From: Anaeromassilibacillus sp. An200
GTDB lineage: Bacteria; Bacillota; Clostridia; Oscillospirales; Acutalibacteraceae
Assembly (NCBI RefSeq): GCF_002160025.1
Contig: NZ_NFJU01000022.1
Coordinates: 1-64,000 of the forward strand
Direction of reading: 5' to 3'
Length of the DNA stretch: 64,000 nucleotides
This document shows positions 24,773 through 32,984 of this stretch, piece by piece; position 1 is the first letter of the stretch; each line of letters begins with the position of its first letter. The notes beneath the pieces are model-generated. The model was not told the DNA's origin. It worked only from the letters and a program-made list of their open reading frames with translations, and made no database searches. A program made the translations under genes and the position numbers.

Positions 24773-25015
24773 TAAATTCCTTTTATGATCTCCACACACC
24801 GGTCGATCCCAAGGGTTCCGCTGTTGAGCGTGAGATCATAGTTCTGTGCATGGCCCCATTTCATATCGGTATAGAACCGGTGATAGGCCGCCCGGCGTTT
24901 GTCCTTGTCCCGAATCCGCTGCTCGGGAGATTCCTCCCGCTCACCGTACACCTTGACAATGCGTTCCGCACGGAAGGCGATATCCGCGTGGATGAATACC
25001 TTCGTTGCCGATCAT
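24769..25015 (-). pseudogene. Cytidylate-kinase-like protein, C-terminal fragment
   Basis: The minus-strand frame reads KVFIHADIAFRAERIVKVYG, then EQRIRDKDKRRAAYHRFYTD and DLTLNSGTLGIDRCVEII, matching the last ~80 residues of the cytidylate-kinase-like family (AAA/P-loop kinases common in Firmicutes). The P-loop half is missing; the 5' side is fused to a MATE transporter start in a different frame at about 25010-25016. Confidence 0.75.
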
Positions 25016-25234
25016 CATGGCCAAGGCCAGAGCGATGATGGTGATGGGAAATACAATATTGGTGGCTCCGTTGCCCTGATACCCCACACCGTTGCCGATG
25101 AAAATCTGATCGACAATGTTATAAAGGGAATTGACCAGCAGCGCAATCACGCTGGGGACGGCAAACTTAACAATGAGCTTTCCGATCGGCTCCGTGGCAA
25201 AGGGGCTCCGTTTTTCGGACACTACTGCTTCCAT
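25012..25234 (-). pseudogene. MATE-family efflux transporter, first ~75 residues
   Basis: ATG 25234 with aggaggt in front. The sequence PIGKLIVKFAVPSVIALLVN and LYNIVDQIFIGNGVG, then a transmembrane stretch through ALAMMIG, is the start of a MATE (NorM/MepA-like) drug/Na+ antiporter of about 450 residues. After ~75 residues it runs into cytidylate-kinase-like DNA out of frame and stops. It follows marR in the same direction with a MarR-type operator between them, so a regulated drug-efflux unit was destroyed here. Confidence 0.8.
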
Positions 25235-25258
25235 GGGAATACATACCTCCTGAATAAA

Positions 25259-25270
25259 GTAACTTGTTAC
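25259..25270. promoter_or_regulatory. MarR-type operator upstream of the MATE remnant
   Basis: Perfect palindrome gtaacttgttac, flanked by ctatt. A matching word in inverted orientation (aataggtaac with the imperfect palindrome gtaactaattac, 25801-25812) lies upstream of marR. The shared sites imply that MarR represses both itself and the efflux gene. Confidence 0.75.
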
Positions 25271-25337
25271 CTATTAAGACAGAAAGAATGCAGCAGACTG
25301 AAAGAAGGCTTTCAGCATACTGCACGGAGCACACCGT

Positions 25338-25769
25338 TTATTCTGTATCAATGCCTTTTACAATGATATCGGTCAGCTGATTGAGGATTTGCCGCTGTTC
25401 CTGCGTCAGGCTTGCGCATAATTCTTCAAAAACTTCCCTGTCGTGTTCCAGAATCATTTGATGAATTCCCGCGGACTGTTCTGTGCAGCTAATTTTTTTG
25501 TATCTCCTGTCCTGTTCACTGGGAACACACCGGACAACTCCCTTTCGCTCCAAATGCTGGATATGCTTTGTCATGGCCGGATGAGTGATATGCTCCAGCC
25601 GCTCCAAATCATTCTGATGGATCTCGGTTTCCCCGGCGGCCTCCAGACGGCTGATAGAGCCAAGTATGCGCAGCTGCACCGACGTCAGCCCCATATCGCG
25701 GGCTTTCTCATCCAACCTCTTGCGAAATTCCCGATTGATGATGGCGATTTTCAAACCAAATGGCATCAT
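25338..25769 (-). CDS. MarR-family transcriptional regulator
   Basis: 143 residues from ATG 25769 (aggag 9 nt upstream). Winged helix: LTSVQLRILGSI, EIHQNDLERLEHITHPAMTKHIQHLERKGVVRCVPSEQDRRYKKI (DNA-recognition helix and D-x-R wing), then C-terminal dimerisation helices. It probably controls the adjacent MATE efflux gene, of which only the start remains, so it is now a regulator without an intact neighbouring target. Confidence 0.9.
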   Translation of the reverse strand: MMPFGLKIAIINREFRKRLDEKARDMGLTSVQLRILGSISRLEAAGETEIHQNDLERLEHITHPAMTKHIQHLERKGVVRCVPSEQDRRYKKISCTEQSAGIHQMILEHDREVFEELCASLTQEQRQILNQLTDIIVKGIDTE

Positions 25770-25800
25770 AACCAAACACTCCTGCTTCCTTTTTCAATAG

Positions 25801-25812
25801 GTAACTAATTAC
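25801..25812. promoter_or_regulatory. MarR-type operator upstream of marR
   Basis: gtaactaattac, preceded by aatag exactly as the mirror copy at 25259 is followed by ctatt. Placed about 30 nt before the marR start, it should mediate autorepression. Confidence 0.7.
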
Positions 25813-25922
25813 TTAGTTTACGCTTTTTTTCCTGTTTGTCAAGTGTTCTTTTCGGTTGCGTACAGCTGAAATGGTATCCATGCGATCCCCTCCTGGAAGC
25901 TGTTTATTTTAGAAACAATAAA

Positions 25923-25964
25923 AACCGAAGGGTTTGAATGGCAACAACTTCAAACCCTTCGGTT
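25923..25964 (-). terminator. Intrinsic terminator after the AIM24-family gene
   Basis: Perfect 16-bp stem aaccgaagggtttgaa / ttcaaacccttcggtt. Read on the minus strand it is followed by a T-rich run (TTTTTATT). Confidence 0.85.
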
Positions 25965-25995
25965 CTTGCATATTTAAGGTTTTGCAGAATCCCTT

Positions 25996-26679
25996 TTAAT
26001 TGCTCCCTGTGTTGAAGAAGGGGGCAAGAGCTGCGGCGACGCCGCTGACGGGCATGGTCTGCAAAAGCACGCGGCCGGGGCCGGTGACGATGGTGTTGAA
26101 CGCTCCTTCGCCGCCAAACAGCATGTTTTTCACACCTTTGACAGCCTTCACATCGATCGAACAGGTCGCATCACACATGGCAAGGTTGCCGGTGTCAACG
26201 ACAAGACTCTGGCCGGGAGCGAGATCATACTCCACAGCGTACCCATCGATCTCGAGGAACGCGAGGCCCTGCCCGGACAGCTTCTGCATGATGAAGCCTT
26301 CGCCGCCGAAAAAGCCCGCGCCCACCCTCTTCTGGAAAAAGATCGAGAGATCCACGCCGCGTTCCGAAGCCAGAAAGCCATTCTTCTGCACAATGACGGG
26401 ACGCTCAGGTGTAATCTCCACCGCACGGATCGCTCCCGGGAAGCTGGAAGCAAAAGCAATCATGCCGGGGCCTCCCTCGGCGGTGAAGGAATTCTGGAAC
26501 ATGGAATCACCGGAAAGCAGGCGGCCGAAGGCTTTTCCCAGCCCTCCGTTGGAGCCCGTCTCCATGCGCATGTTCGGGCTCATCCAGACCATGGAACCCT
26601 TCTCGGTGATCATGGACTCTCCCACTTCGAGATCGCAGATGACAACAGGGGTCGGTTCTCCTACAATGTTATAACGCAT
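25996..26679 (-). CDS. AIM24 family protein (TIGR00266-like)
   Basis: 227 residues, full length. Features are glycine-rich beta strands and the family motifs VICDLEVGESMITEKGSMVWM, GGLGKAFGRLLSGDSMFQNSF, GMIAFASSFPGAIRAVEI, FFGGEGFIMQKLSGQGLAFLEIDG and AFNTIVTGPGRVLLQTMP. Bacterial members form pseudo-three-fold beta-helical assemblies; the function is unknown (the mitochondrial relative is a cristae protein). Good ggaggaaaa ribosome site before ATG 26679. Confidence 0.9.
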   Translation of the reverse strand: MRYNIVGEPTPVVICDLEVGESMITEKGSMVWMSPNMRMETGSNGGLGKAFGRLLSGDSMFQNSFTAEGGPGMIAFASSFPGAIRAVEITPERPVIVQKNGFLASERGVDLSIFFQKRVGAGFFGGEGFIMQKLSGQGLAFLEIDGYAVEYDLAPGQSLVVDTGNLAMCDATCSIDVKAVKGVKNMLFGGEGAFNTIVTGPGRVLLQTMPVSGVAAALAPFFNTGSN

Positions 26680-26752
26680 CTTTTTTCCTCCTTATTCATC
26701 TGCACATGGACTTCTCCGGCGCTTTCCGACACCTTCCCGCCCGTGTGCTTTT

Positions 26753-26893
26753 TCACAGAAACACCGCGGAGAGGGCAATCGAACCCAGCATCAGCAGGGC
26801 GATCGCTCCCGCCACAATGCGCACAAACAGCGTGCGCTTATCCACATGGCGCCGTCTCACTGGGACCGCCGCGCCCTTTTTCGGCTTGCTCAT
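26753..26893 (-). CDS. Small single-pass membrane protein, 46 residues
   Basis: ATG 26893, preceded by aaaggcggg on the minus strand, to TGA 26753. It has a basic N-terminus (MSKPKKGAAVPVRRRHVDKR) followed by one hydrophobic segment (FVRIVAGAIALLMLGSIALS) and a short end. A positively charged start and one membrane span predict an N-in inner-membrane miniprotein. I do not recognise the family. It precedes the AIM24 gene by about 70 nt in the same direction. Confidence 0.6.
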   Translation of the reverse strand: MSKPKKGAAVPVRRRHVDKRTLFVRIVAGAIALLMLGSIALSAVFL

Positions 26894-27356
26894 TGTTTTC
26901 CCGCCTTTCTGAAAGCCACACAGGGGGCGTTTTCCGACACTTCTCCCCAGCCGGCTTCTCTTATTTTTTATAGTAGCATTTTTCTGCGGTAAAGATCAAG
27001 CCAGCTTGGAAAAGAGTTTCTCGGTTTAGCAAAGCGTTTAAATCTTGAGCCTTATGTGGAGGTCCGAAAAAATCGCTGCGCTCTTTTTTCTAGCTTTTCT
27101 ACGGCTTTGCAAAATTTTTATGGGGCTCTGCCCCAAACCCCGCAGCCTTTTGTAAAAGGCTGGCGAAAACTTCATGTTTGCACTTTTTTAAATTTGTGAC
27201 AATCTGTTTTCCTTTTCCTGAAACCTTTTGCGGGGGCTTGTGCGTCTTACTCTTATGGCGTTGTGTTCGCTTGACTTTCGGAATAAAATCCCCTAGAATG
27301 GAAACCGTATCCCACAGGACGGGAAACGGCCCGCCGGGGAAACGGAGGAAGAAAAA
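26894..27356. other. Non-coding region with a clostridial intergenic repeat
   Basis: No gene is seen. From about 27117 to 27171 there is a two-hairpin sequence (ggggctctgcccc, 27122-27134, and cagccttttgtaaaaggctg, 27143-27162) of a type I recall in many intergenic spacers of gut clostridia. The 3' part should hold the promoter of the LCP gene, but no clear boxes were found. Confidence 0.5.
27122..27162. repeat. Dispersed intergenic palindromic repeat (two hairpins)
   Basis: ggggctctgcccc followed closely by cagccttttgtaaaaggctg. There is no T-run that would make it a standard terminator. Copy number cannot be judged from one window; only one copy was noticed here. Confidence 0.5.
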
Positions 27357-28466
27357 ATGGCAGGAAAACAAACCGGATCGCGTTCCCGGCCGCCGCAGCG
27401 TCCCAGACGGGCAGGCGGCGGGGAAATCGACCGTTATCATTATGTGGACCGCGATATCTACAGCCGCAGTGACCGCCGCGTTTCCACAGCCTCCCACACC
27501 GCGAAAAAAAAGAAGAAGAAAAAGAAGAAGGGAAGCGCCGGAAAGCGCTTTTTTACCGTTATCCTGGTGCTCTTGACACTGTGCGCACTGTTTTATCTCG
27601 GCTTTACCCTGGCGCTGTCCCGGCTGGATCGGCCGGAGATCGACACCAAGCAGTATGAGGAACAGCCGAGCGCCGCGCCCGCGTGGAGCGTGCTGGAGGA
27701 TTCGAGCGTCATCAACATCCTGCTGATCGGCAAGGATAAGGGCGACGACGGCATGTCCAGCCGATCGGACACGTCCATGCTCGTCTCCATCGACACGAAA
27801 AACAAGCAGCTCAAGCTCACCTCGTTTTTGCGGGATATGTACCTTGAGATTCCGACGGTCGGCCAGTCCCGCCTGAACGCGGCTTATGCCAACGGCGGCG
27901 CGGCACTGACGATGCAGACGCTCGAAAACAATTTCCGCGTGAACATCGACAAATATATTGAGATTGATTTCGAAAACTTTGCCGCCGTCATTGACAAAAT
28001 GGGCGGTATCGACATTGATATGAACGCCGCCGTCGCCGCCGAGGGCAACAAAAACATCGGCAGCCACTGGACGGAGGGCGTGAACCATCTCAGCGGCGAG
28101 GAAGCTCTCTATTATGCGCGCATCCGCGCCACGGACAGCGACTTCGGCCGCACGGGCCGCCAGCGTCAGGTGGTGGAGGCGATGCTGGCACGCTTCAAGC
28201 AGCTTGGCATCACGGAAATGAGCACTGTCGCCTTCGACTATCTCCCCTACGTCACAACGAATCTTTCCGATACGGACATCCTCTATCTCGCGTCAATTGC
28301 TCCGCAGGTGCTCAATTATGAGCAGGTGACGATGCATGTGCCGAATGACGGGACGTATGAGGATCTCACGCTCCCGAGCGGCGCGCGCGTGCTCGGTGTG
28401 GACGTGGAGGAAAACAGCCGCCTGCTGCGGGAATTTTTGTACGGCACATCCGCTCCCACGGAATAA
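27357..28466 (+). CDS. LytR-CpsA-Psr (LCP) family wall-polymer transferase
   Basis: 369 residues. A cytoplasmic basic head (Arg/Lys-rich, including nine lysines in a row) is followed by one membrane anchor (RFFTVILVLLTLCALFYLGF), then the extracellular LCP domain: INILLIGKDKGDDGMSSRSDTSMLVSID, SFLRDMYLEIP, LNAAYANGGAALTM, GGIDIDM, HLSGEEALYYARIRATDSDFGRTGRQRQV, with the conserved Arg/Asp residues that bind the polyprenyl-pyrophosphate substrate. LCP enzymes attach teichoic-acid-like or capsular polymers to peptidoglycan. Ribosome site ggaggaag before ATG 27357. The lysine run is encoded by an A-rich tract prone to slippage. Confidence 0.92.
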   Translation: MAGKQTGSRSRPPQRPRRAGGGEIDRYHYVDRDIYSRSDRRVSTASHTAKKKKKKKKKGSAGKRFFTVILVLLTLCALFYLGFTLALSRLDRPEIDTKQYEEQPSAAPAWSVLEDSSVINILLIGKDKGDDGMSSRSDTSMLVSIDTKNKQLKLTSFLRDMYLEIPTVGQSRLNAAYANGGAALTMQTLENNFRVNIDKYIEIDFENFAAVIDKMGGIDIDMNAAVAAEGNKNIGSHWTEGVNHLSGEEALYYARIRATDSDFGRTGRQRQVVEAMLARFKQLGITEMSTVAFDYLPYVTTNLSDTDILYLASIAPQVLNYEQVTMHVPNDGTYEDLTLPSGARVLGVDVEENSRLLREFLYGTSAPTE

Positions 28467-28624
28467 GGCCCATTTCACCCGATTTTTGCGGCGTGCTCTT
28501 GCACCGCGCCGGGATTTATTGTAAAATAGAAGAAGTTACCGAGTTCCGCGGCCCGGCTGTTTCCTTTCGCCGGGCCGCGTCCGCATCCCCGGAAAAATTC
28601 CGATCTGTTGGAGGGTTCATCATT

Positions 28625-30568
28625 ATGGAGAAAAAGACGTTCTACATCACGACTCCCATCTATTATCCCTCGGGCAACGCGCACATCGGCCACAGCTACT
28701 GCACCGTGGCCAGCGACGCGATCGCCCGCTACCGCCGAATGCAGGGGTATGACGTGATGTTCCTCACCGGCACGGACGAGCACGGCCTGAAAATCGAGCA
28801 GAAGGCCGAGGCCGAGGGCGTGACCCCCAAGCAGTATGTCGATAAGATTGTGGCCAACTTCCAGAAGCTGTGGAAGCTGCTGAACATCAGCAACGACCGC
28901 TTCATCCGCACCACGGACGACTACCACGTCAAGGCCGTGCAGAAGATCTTCCGCGAACTCTACGATCGCGGCGATATCTACAAGGGAAAATACGACGGCT
29001 GGTACTGCACCCCCTGCGAGTCCTTTTGGACCGAAACGCAGCTCAAGGACGGCAAATGCCCGGACTGCGGCCGCGAGGTCAAGTGGGCCGAGGAGGAAGC
29101 ATATTTCTTCCGTCTCTCCAAGTATGCCGACCGCATTTTGAAGCTCTATGAGGAGCATCCGGAATTCATTCAGCCCGAAAGCCGCAAGAACGAGATGATC
29201 GCGTTCATCAAACAGGGCCTCCAGGATCTGTGCGTCTCCCGGACAAGCTTCACCTGGGGCATCCCGGTGGACTTTGATCCAAAGCATGTTGTCTATGTGT
29301 GGGTGGATGCGCTGACCAACTATATCACCGCCATGGGCTACGGCTCGGACGACGATTCCGATTACAAGAAATACTGGCCTGCCGACGTGCATTTTGTCGG
29401 CAAGGAAATTGTGCGCTTCCACACGATCATCTGGCCCGCCATGCTGATGGCGCTCGATCTGCCGCTGCCGAAGCAGGTGTACGGCCACGGCTGGCTGCTC
29501 TTCGGCGACGGCACAAAGATGAGCAAATCGAAGGGCAACGTCGTCGACCCGAATATCCTCTGCGAGCGGTACGGCGTGGACGCGATCCGCTACTTCCTGC
29601 TGCGCGAGATCCCCTTCGGCGCGGACGGTGTGTTCACGAACGAGGCTCTGATCGCCCGCATCAACTCGGATCTGGCGAACGACCTCGGCAACCTCGTTTC
29701 CCGCACAACGGCGATGGTGCAGAAATATTTCGGCGGCCATATCCCGGAGCAGCGCGAGAGCGAGCCGATCGATGAGGAGCTGATCGCCATGGCTTCCGCC
29801 CTGCGCGAAAAGTGCGACAAGGCGATCGACGGCTACCAGTTCTCCGCCGCGCTGACGGAAATCTGGAAGCTTGTCGCCCGCAGCAACAAATATATTGATG
29901 AGACCATGCCCTGGGCGCTCGGCAAGGACGAAGCAAAACGCGACCGTCTCGCCGCCGTGATGTACAATCTGTGCGAAGCCCTGCGCATTGTCTCGATTCT
30001 CATCACCCCCTTCCTGCCGGACACCGCTCCGCGCATCCAGAAGCAGCTCGGCCTTTCCGCGGAGTCGCTGACGTATGAGTCCGCCGCCGTGTGGGGCGTG
30101 ACTCCCGCCTCTGCTGTGGTGGAGAAGGGCGAAACACTCTTCCCGCGCATCGATGTGGACAAGGAGATCGAGGAGCTCAACGCCCTGATCCCGAACCCGA
30201 TGGAGGAAAAGGCGGAGGAGAAAAAGCCGAAGATCGAGGGCCTGGCGCAGATCGGCATTGACGATTTCGCGAAGGTGGAGCTGCGCGCCGCGAAGGTTGT
30301 GGCCTGCGAGCCGATCAAAAAGGCCAAGAAGCTTTTGAAGCTGACGCTCGACGACGGCGAAGGAGAGCGCACCGTGGCCTCCGGCATTGCGAAATGGTAC
30401 AAGCCCGAGGATCTGATCGGCCGCACCGTTGTGCTGGTGGCAAACCTCAAGCCCGCCACGCTCTGCGGTGTGGAGAGCCAGGGCATGATCCTGGCCGCCG
30501 ACGCGGGTGAGGACGATGTGCGCGTCATCTTCCTGGAGGGTGTGCCCGCCGGATCGTCCATTCACTGA
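28625..30568 (+). CDS. metG: Methionyl-tRNA synthetase
   Basis: 648 residues from ATG 28625 (ggagggttcatc). Class I synthetase: HIGH motif (SGNAHIGHSYCT), zinc-knuckle cysteines (WYCTPCESFW, CPDCGREV), KMSKS motif (GTKMSKSKGNVVDPN), alpha-helical anticodon-binding domain, and a C-terminal EMAP/Trbp111-like tRNA-binding domain (IDDFAKVELRAAKVVACEPI through ILAADAGE). It is the usual bacterial dimeric form. It is followed about 100 nt later by tatD, a common pairing in Firmicutes. Confidence 0.97.
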   Translation: MEKKTFYITTPIYYPSGNAHIGHSYCTVASDAIARYRRMQGYDVMFLTGTDEHGLKIEQKAEAEGVTPKQYVDKIVANFQKLWKLLNISNDRFIRTTDDYHVKAVQKIFRELYDRGDIYKGKYDGWYCTPCESFWTETQLKDGKCPDCGREVKWAEEEAYFFRLSKYADRILKLYEEHPEFIQPESRKNEMIAFIKQGLQDLCVSRTSFTWGIPVDFDPKHVVYVWVDALTNYITAMGYGSDDDSDYKKYWPADVHFVGKEIVRFHTIIWPAMLMALDLPLPKQVYGHGWLLFGDGTKMSKSKGNVVDPNILCERYGVDAIRYFLLREIPFGADGVFTNEALIARINSDLANDLGNLVSRTTAMVQKYFGGHIPEQRESEPIDEELIAMASALREKCDKAIDGYQFSAALTEIWKLVARSNKYIDETMPWALGKDEAKRDRLAAVMYNLCEALRIVSILITPFLPDTAPRIQKQLGLSAESLTYESAAVWGVTPASAVVEKGETLFPRIDVDKEIEELNALIPNPMEEKAEEKKPKIEGLAQIGIDDFAKVELRAAKVVACEPIKKAKKLLKLTLDDGEGERTVASGIAKWYKPEDLIGRTVVLVANLKPATLCGVESQGMILAADAGEDDVRVIFLEGVPAGSSIH

Positions 30569-30668
30569 CCCAAACCATACGCGGAGGACAGCCGCACCGC
30601 AGAACCCGGACAGGAGCGGCGGGCTGTCCCCCGCTTTTTCATTTCTGCCGGGAAAGGAGAAAACTCCC

Positions 30669-31436
30669 ATGCAAATTTTTGATTCCCACGCTCACTATGA
30701 TGCCAACGCCTTCCGCGCGGATCGCGAGGAGGTTGTGGCTTCCCTGCCGGACAAGGGCGTGTGCGGCATTATCAACTGCGGAGCCAGCATGCAGGGCTGC
30801 TATGACAGCATCGCGCTGGCGGAGGGCTATCCGCACGTGTACGCCGCCGTCGGCCTGCATCCCGAGGATCTTCTGGACGCTCCGCAGGACTGGCTGAAGC
30901 AGGTCGAACAGCTGCTCTCCCATCCGAAGGCCGTTGCCGTGGGGGAGATCGGGCTGGACTATTACTGGAAGGAGAACGCCCCCCGCGAGGTGCAGCAGGC
31001 CGCCTTCGCCGCACAAATGGAGCTGGCTGCCGCTCATGATCTGCCCGTCATCATCCACGACCGCGACGCGCACGGCGACACGATGGAACTGCTCCGCCGC
31101 CACCGCCCGCGCGGCGTGCTGCACTGCTTTTCCGGCAGCGTGGAGATGATGCGGGAAGCCGTCAGCCTTGGCCTGTACATCGGCCTGGGCGGGGCCGTCA
31201 CGTTCAAGAATGCCCGTGTTCCGCTGGAGGTCGCGCGTGAGGTGCCGCTGGACCGCCTGCTGACGGAAACCGACTGCCCCTACATGGCGCCCGTCCCCTT
31301 CCGGGGCAAGCGGTGCGATTCTACGATGATCGCCTACACAGCGGCTAAAATCGCGGAGGTGCGCGGCATCACCGCCGCCGAGGTGCTGGAAGCAGGCGTG
31401 CGCAACGCGCGCGAGCTGTTTGGCATTTCCGGCTGA
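30669..31436 (+). CDS. tatD: TatD family metal-dependent hydrolase (DNase)
   Basis: 255 residues from ATG 30669 (ggaaaggag). TIM-barrel amidohydrolase-like fold with metal ligands in FDSHAHYD, GLHPED, AVGEIGLDYYW, PVIIHDRDA, LHCFSGS and TETDCPYMAP. TatD proteins are 3'-5' exonucleases/DNases involved in DNA repair and oxidative-damage tolerance. It lies downstream of metG in the same operon. Confidence 0.95.
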   Translation: MQIFDSHAHYDANAFRADREEVVASLPDKGVCGIINCGASMQGCYDSIALAEGYPHVYAAVGLHPEDLLDAPQDWLKQVEQLLSHPKAVAVGEIGLDYYWKENAPREVQQAAFAAQMELAAAHDLPVIIHDRDAHGDTMELLRRHRPRGVLHCFSGSVEMMREAVSLGLYIGLGGAVTFKNARVPLEVAREVPLDRLLTETDCPYMAPVPFRGKRCDSTMIAYTAAKIAEVRGITAAEVLEAGVRNARELFGISG

Positions 31437-31471
31437 CGCACAGCATCACCGTTGGAGGGAGAGAACATCAA

Positions 31472-32548
31472 ATGAACGCCATTCGGGAATGGATGGACAA
31501 ACCGCTGTCCACCACGGAAATTATCATCATTCTGGCGGTTCTGGTATTTCTTTTGTTTTTAATTATTCAGATTGACAAGTGGCGCACCCACCAAAAAAGC
31601 AAAAAATTTATCCGCCGGCACCCGGACGCGGCTTTGATCCTTCTGGCGGCGGAGGATAAGCCCGTTTCGCGCGCGGTGCTCAACGTACTGGAGGGAGAGG
31701 CCTCCTCTCCTTTCCCGGTTCCGGCCTCCCAGCGGCCGGACGGGAAACGCGGGCTTGCCTTTTACGCCGCGCCCGGCCCGGTTTCCGTCAACCTCATGCT
31801 GTCTCACGCCAAGGACAGCGACGGGCGTTCCTCGACAGCCAACCGTCTTTCGCTGACGGCTGAGGCAAACGCTTCCTATCTGGCTCTTCTGGACAACATG
31901 GGCCATATTCGCCTTTCTCTGCTCAAAGGGAACAACCCCAATTTCCAGGCCTCACAGGAACCTTCCAAGTCCGAAACGGAACCGAAGCACACCTACCCCC
32001 ATACACAGCCCCGCTTCACGAATCCGGTCATGAACTATTGCATCCAGGAGGAAAAGCGCATTATCATCTGCTGCTTTCTGCTTCTGTTTCCGCTGGGATA
32101 TCTGGCCGGCATACGGGCGCTTCCCTGGTTTTCTTTCCTGATCCCCGTGGCGCTGTTCTTTGTGGCCATCCTGCGGGCATTTTTCATGGGATCCCGTCCG
32201 TTCCGGCAAACGCTTGAAAAGCTGCCGGACCAGCGCAAGGAAAAAATCTGGCTTTCCTTTGCCAGGCCGCATCCCATTTACAAGCTGTTTTCGGGCGACG
32301 TTCATCTTTTCCCGGACTGCCTGATCTGCCGGTATGGAGGAAAGCTTTTCCTGATCCCGATGGAGAGCATCACGAGCGCCCAGACGATGCGGGGAAAGCA
32401 AGCCCTCTATTTTGTCACAACGCTGGTGCTCCAAACGGACACGGGCCGCCGCCATTCGCTGGAATTCAGCGGCAGGCATCAGGACGAGCTTTCCCCGGTT
32501 CTGTCGTGGATCCGGGAACACAATCCCAACATCGTCGTTTCTGACTGA
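31472..32548 (+). CDS. Membrane protein of unknown function with N-terminal anchor and central hairpin
   Basis: 358 residues. One N-terminal span (TEIIIILAVLVFLLFLIIQI) is followed by a soluble domain of ~150 residues, two close spans around 200-240 (IIICCFLLLFPLGYLAGI and FSFLIPVALFFVAILRAF), and a C-terminal domain resembling a PH-like or DUF-type beta domain (LFSGDVHLFPDCLICRYGGK, FLIPMESITSAQTM, RRHSLEFSG). I do not recognise the family. ATG 31472 follows ggagggag, 35 nt after tatD, so it is probably in the same operon. Confidence 0.6.
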   Translation: MNAIREWMDKPLSTTEIIIILAVLVFLLFLIIQIDKWRTHQKSKKFIRRHPDAALILLAAEDKPVSRAVLNVLEGEASSPFPVPASQRPDGKRGLAFYAAPGPVSVNLMLSHAKDSDGRSSTANRLSLTAEANASYLALLDNMGHIRLSLLKGNNPNFQASQEPSKSETEPKHTYPHTQPRFTNPVMNYCIQEEKRIIICCFLLLFPLGYLAGIRALPWFSFLIPVALFFVAILRAFFMGSRPFRQTLEKLPDQRKEKIWLSFARPHPIYKLFSGDVHLFPDCLICRYGGKLFLIPMESITSAQTMRGKQALYFVTTLVLQTDTGRRHSLEFSGRHQDELSPVLSWIREHNPNIVVSD

Positions 32549-32663
32549 ATCACCCTGCTCAACCGCTTTTCTGCGTTCGCTCTTTCCCTCGCCCGCTTTC
32601 CCGCATACCTCCCCCTCTCCCCGCATATACATGGGACAAACGAGACTTGGGGAGGCGTTGCCA

Positions 32664-32930
32664 TTGAAAGGCGTCGTAGTGGAAGAAAGGGCCGTGGAGC
32701 TGGGAAATTACATCCTGGAGCACAAGGCCACCGTGCGGGCGGCCGCCAAGCGGTACGGGATCAGCAAAAGCACGGTTCATAAGGACGTGGCGCAGCGGCT
32801 CAAAAACATCGATCCGGCTTTATACCGCGGCGTCAAGCAGATTCTCGACGTGAACAAGGCGCAGCGCCACATTCGCGGCGGCATGGCAACCCGGATGAAA
32901 TATCAGCGCGAGGCGGAGCACAAGGCGTAA
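32664..32930 (+). CDS. spoIIID: Sporulation transcriptional regulator SpoIIID
   Basis: 88 residues from TTG 32664 (ggggagg 8 nt before). The sequence is almost canonical: EERAVELGNYILEHKATVRA, AAKRYGISKSTVHKDVAQRL and VNKAQRHIRGGMATRMKY, with helix-turn-helix AAKRYGISKSTVHKDV and a basic C-terminal extension. SpoIIID is the mother-cell DNA-binding protein that switches sigma-E genes and opens the sigma-K phase, so the organism belongs to an endospore-forming lineage. An in-frame ATG at 32631 has no ribosome site. Confidence 0.95.
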   Translation: MKGVVVEERAVELGNYILEHKATVRAAAKRYGISKSTVHKDVAQRLKNIDPALYRGVKQILDVNKAQRHIRGGMATRMKYQREAEHKA

Positions 32931-32933
32931 GGA

Positions 32934-32962
32934 TTGACCGTCCTTCCGAAGCGGGGTATAAT
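32934..32962 (+). promoter_or_regulatory. Sigma-A promoter of the radical SAM gene
   Basis: TTGACC (32934-32939), 17 nt, TATAAT (32957-32962). Confidence 0.85.
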
Positions 32963-32984
32963 AATACTACTTTCGGGGAAGGAC

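Noticed and set aside
27450-27545. Programmed frameshift at the poly-lysine tract
   Set aside because: The reading frame is continuous through the membrane anchor and LCP domain; no alternative product with features arises in the other frames.
28475-30670. A 731-codon minus-strand open frame opposite metG
   Set aside because: Antisense of methionyl-tRNA synthetase, which has intact HIGH and KMSKS motifs; the reverse frame has no domain signature.
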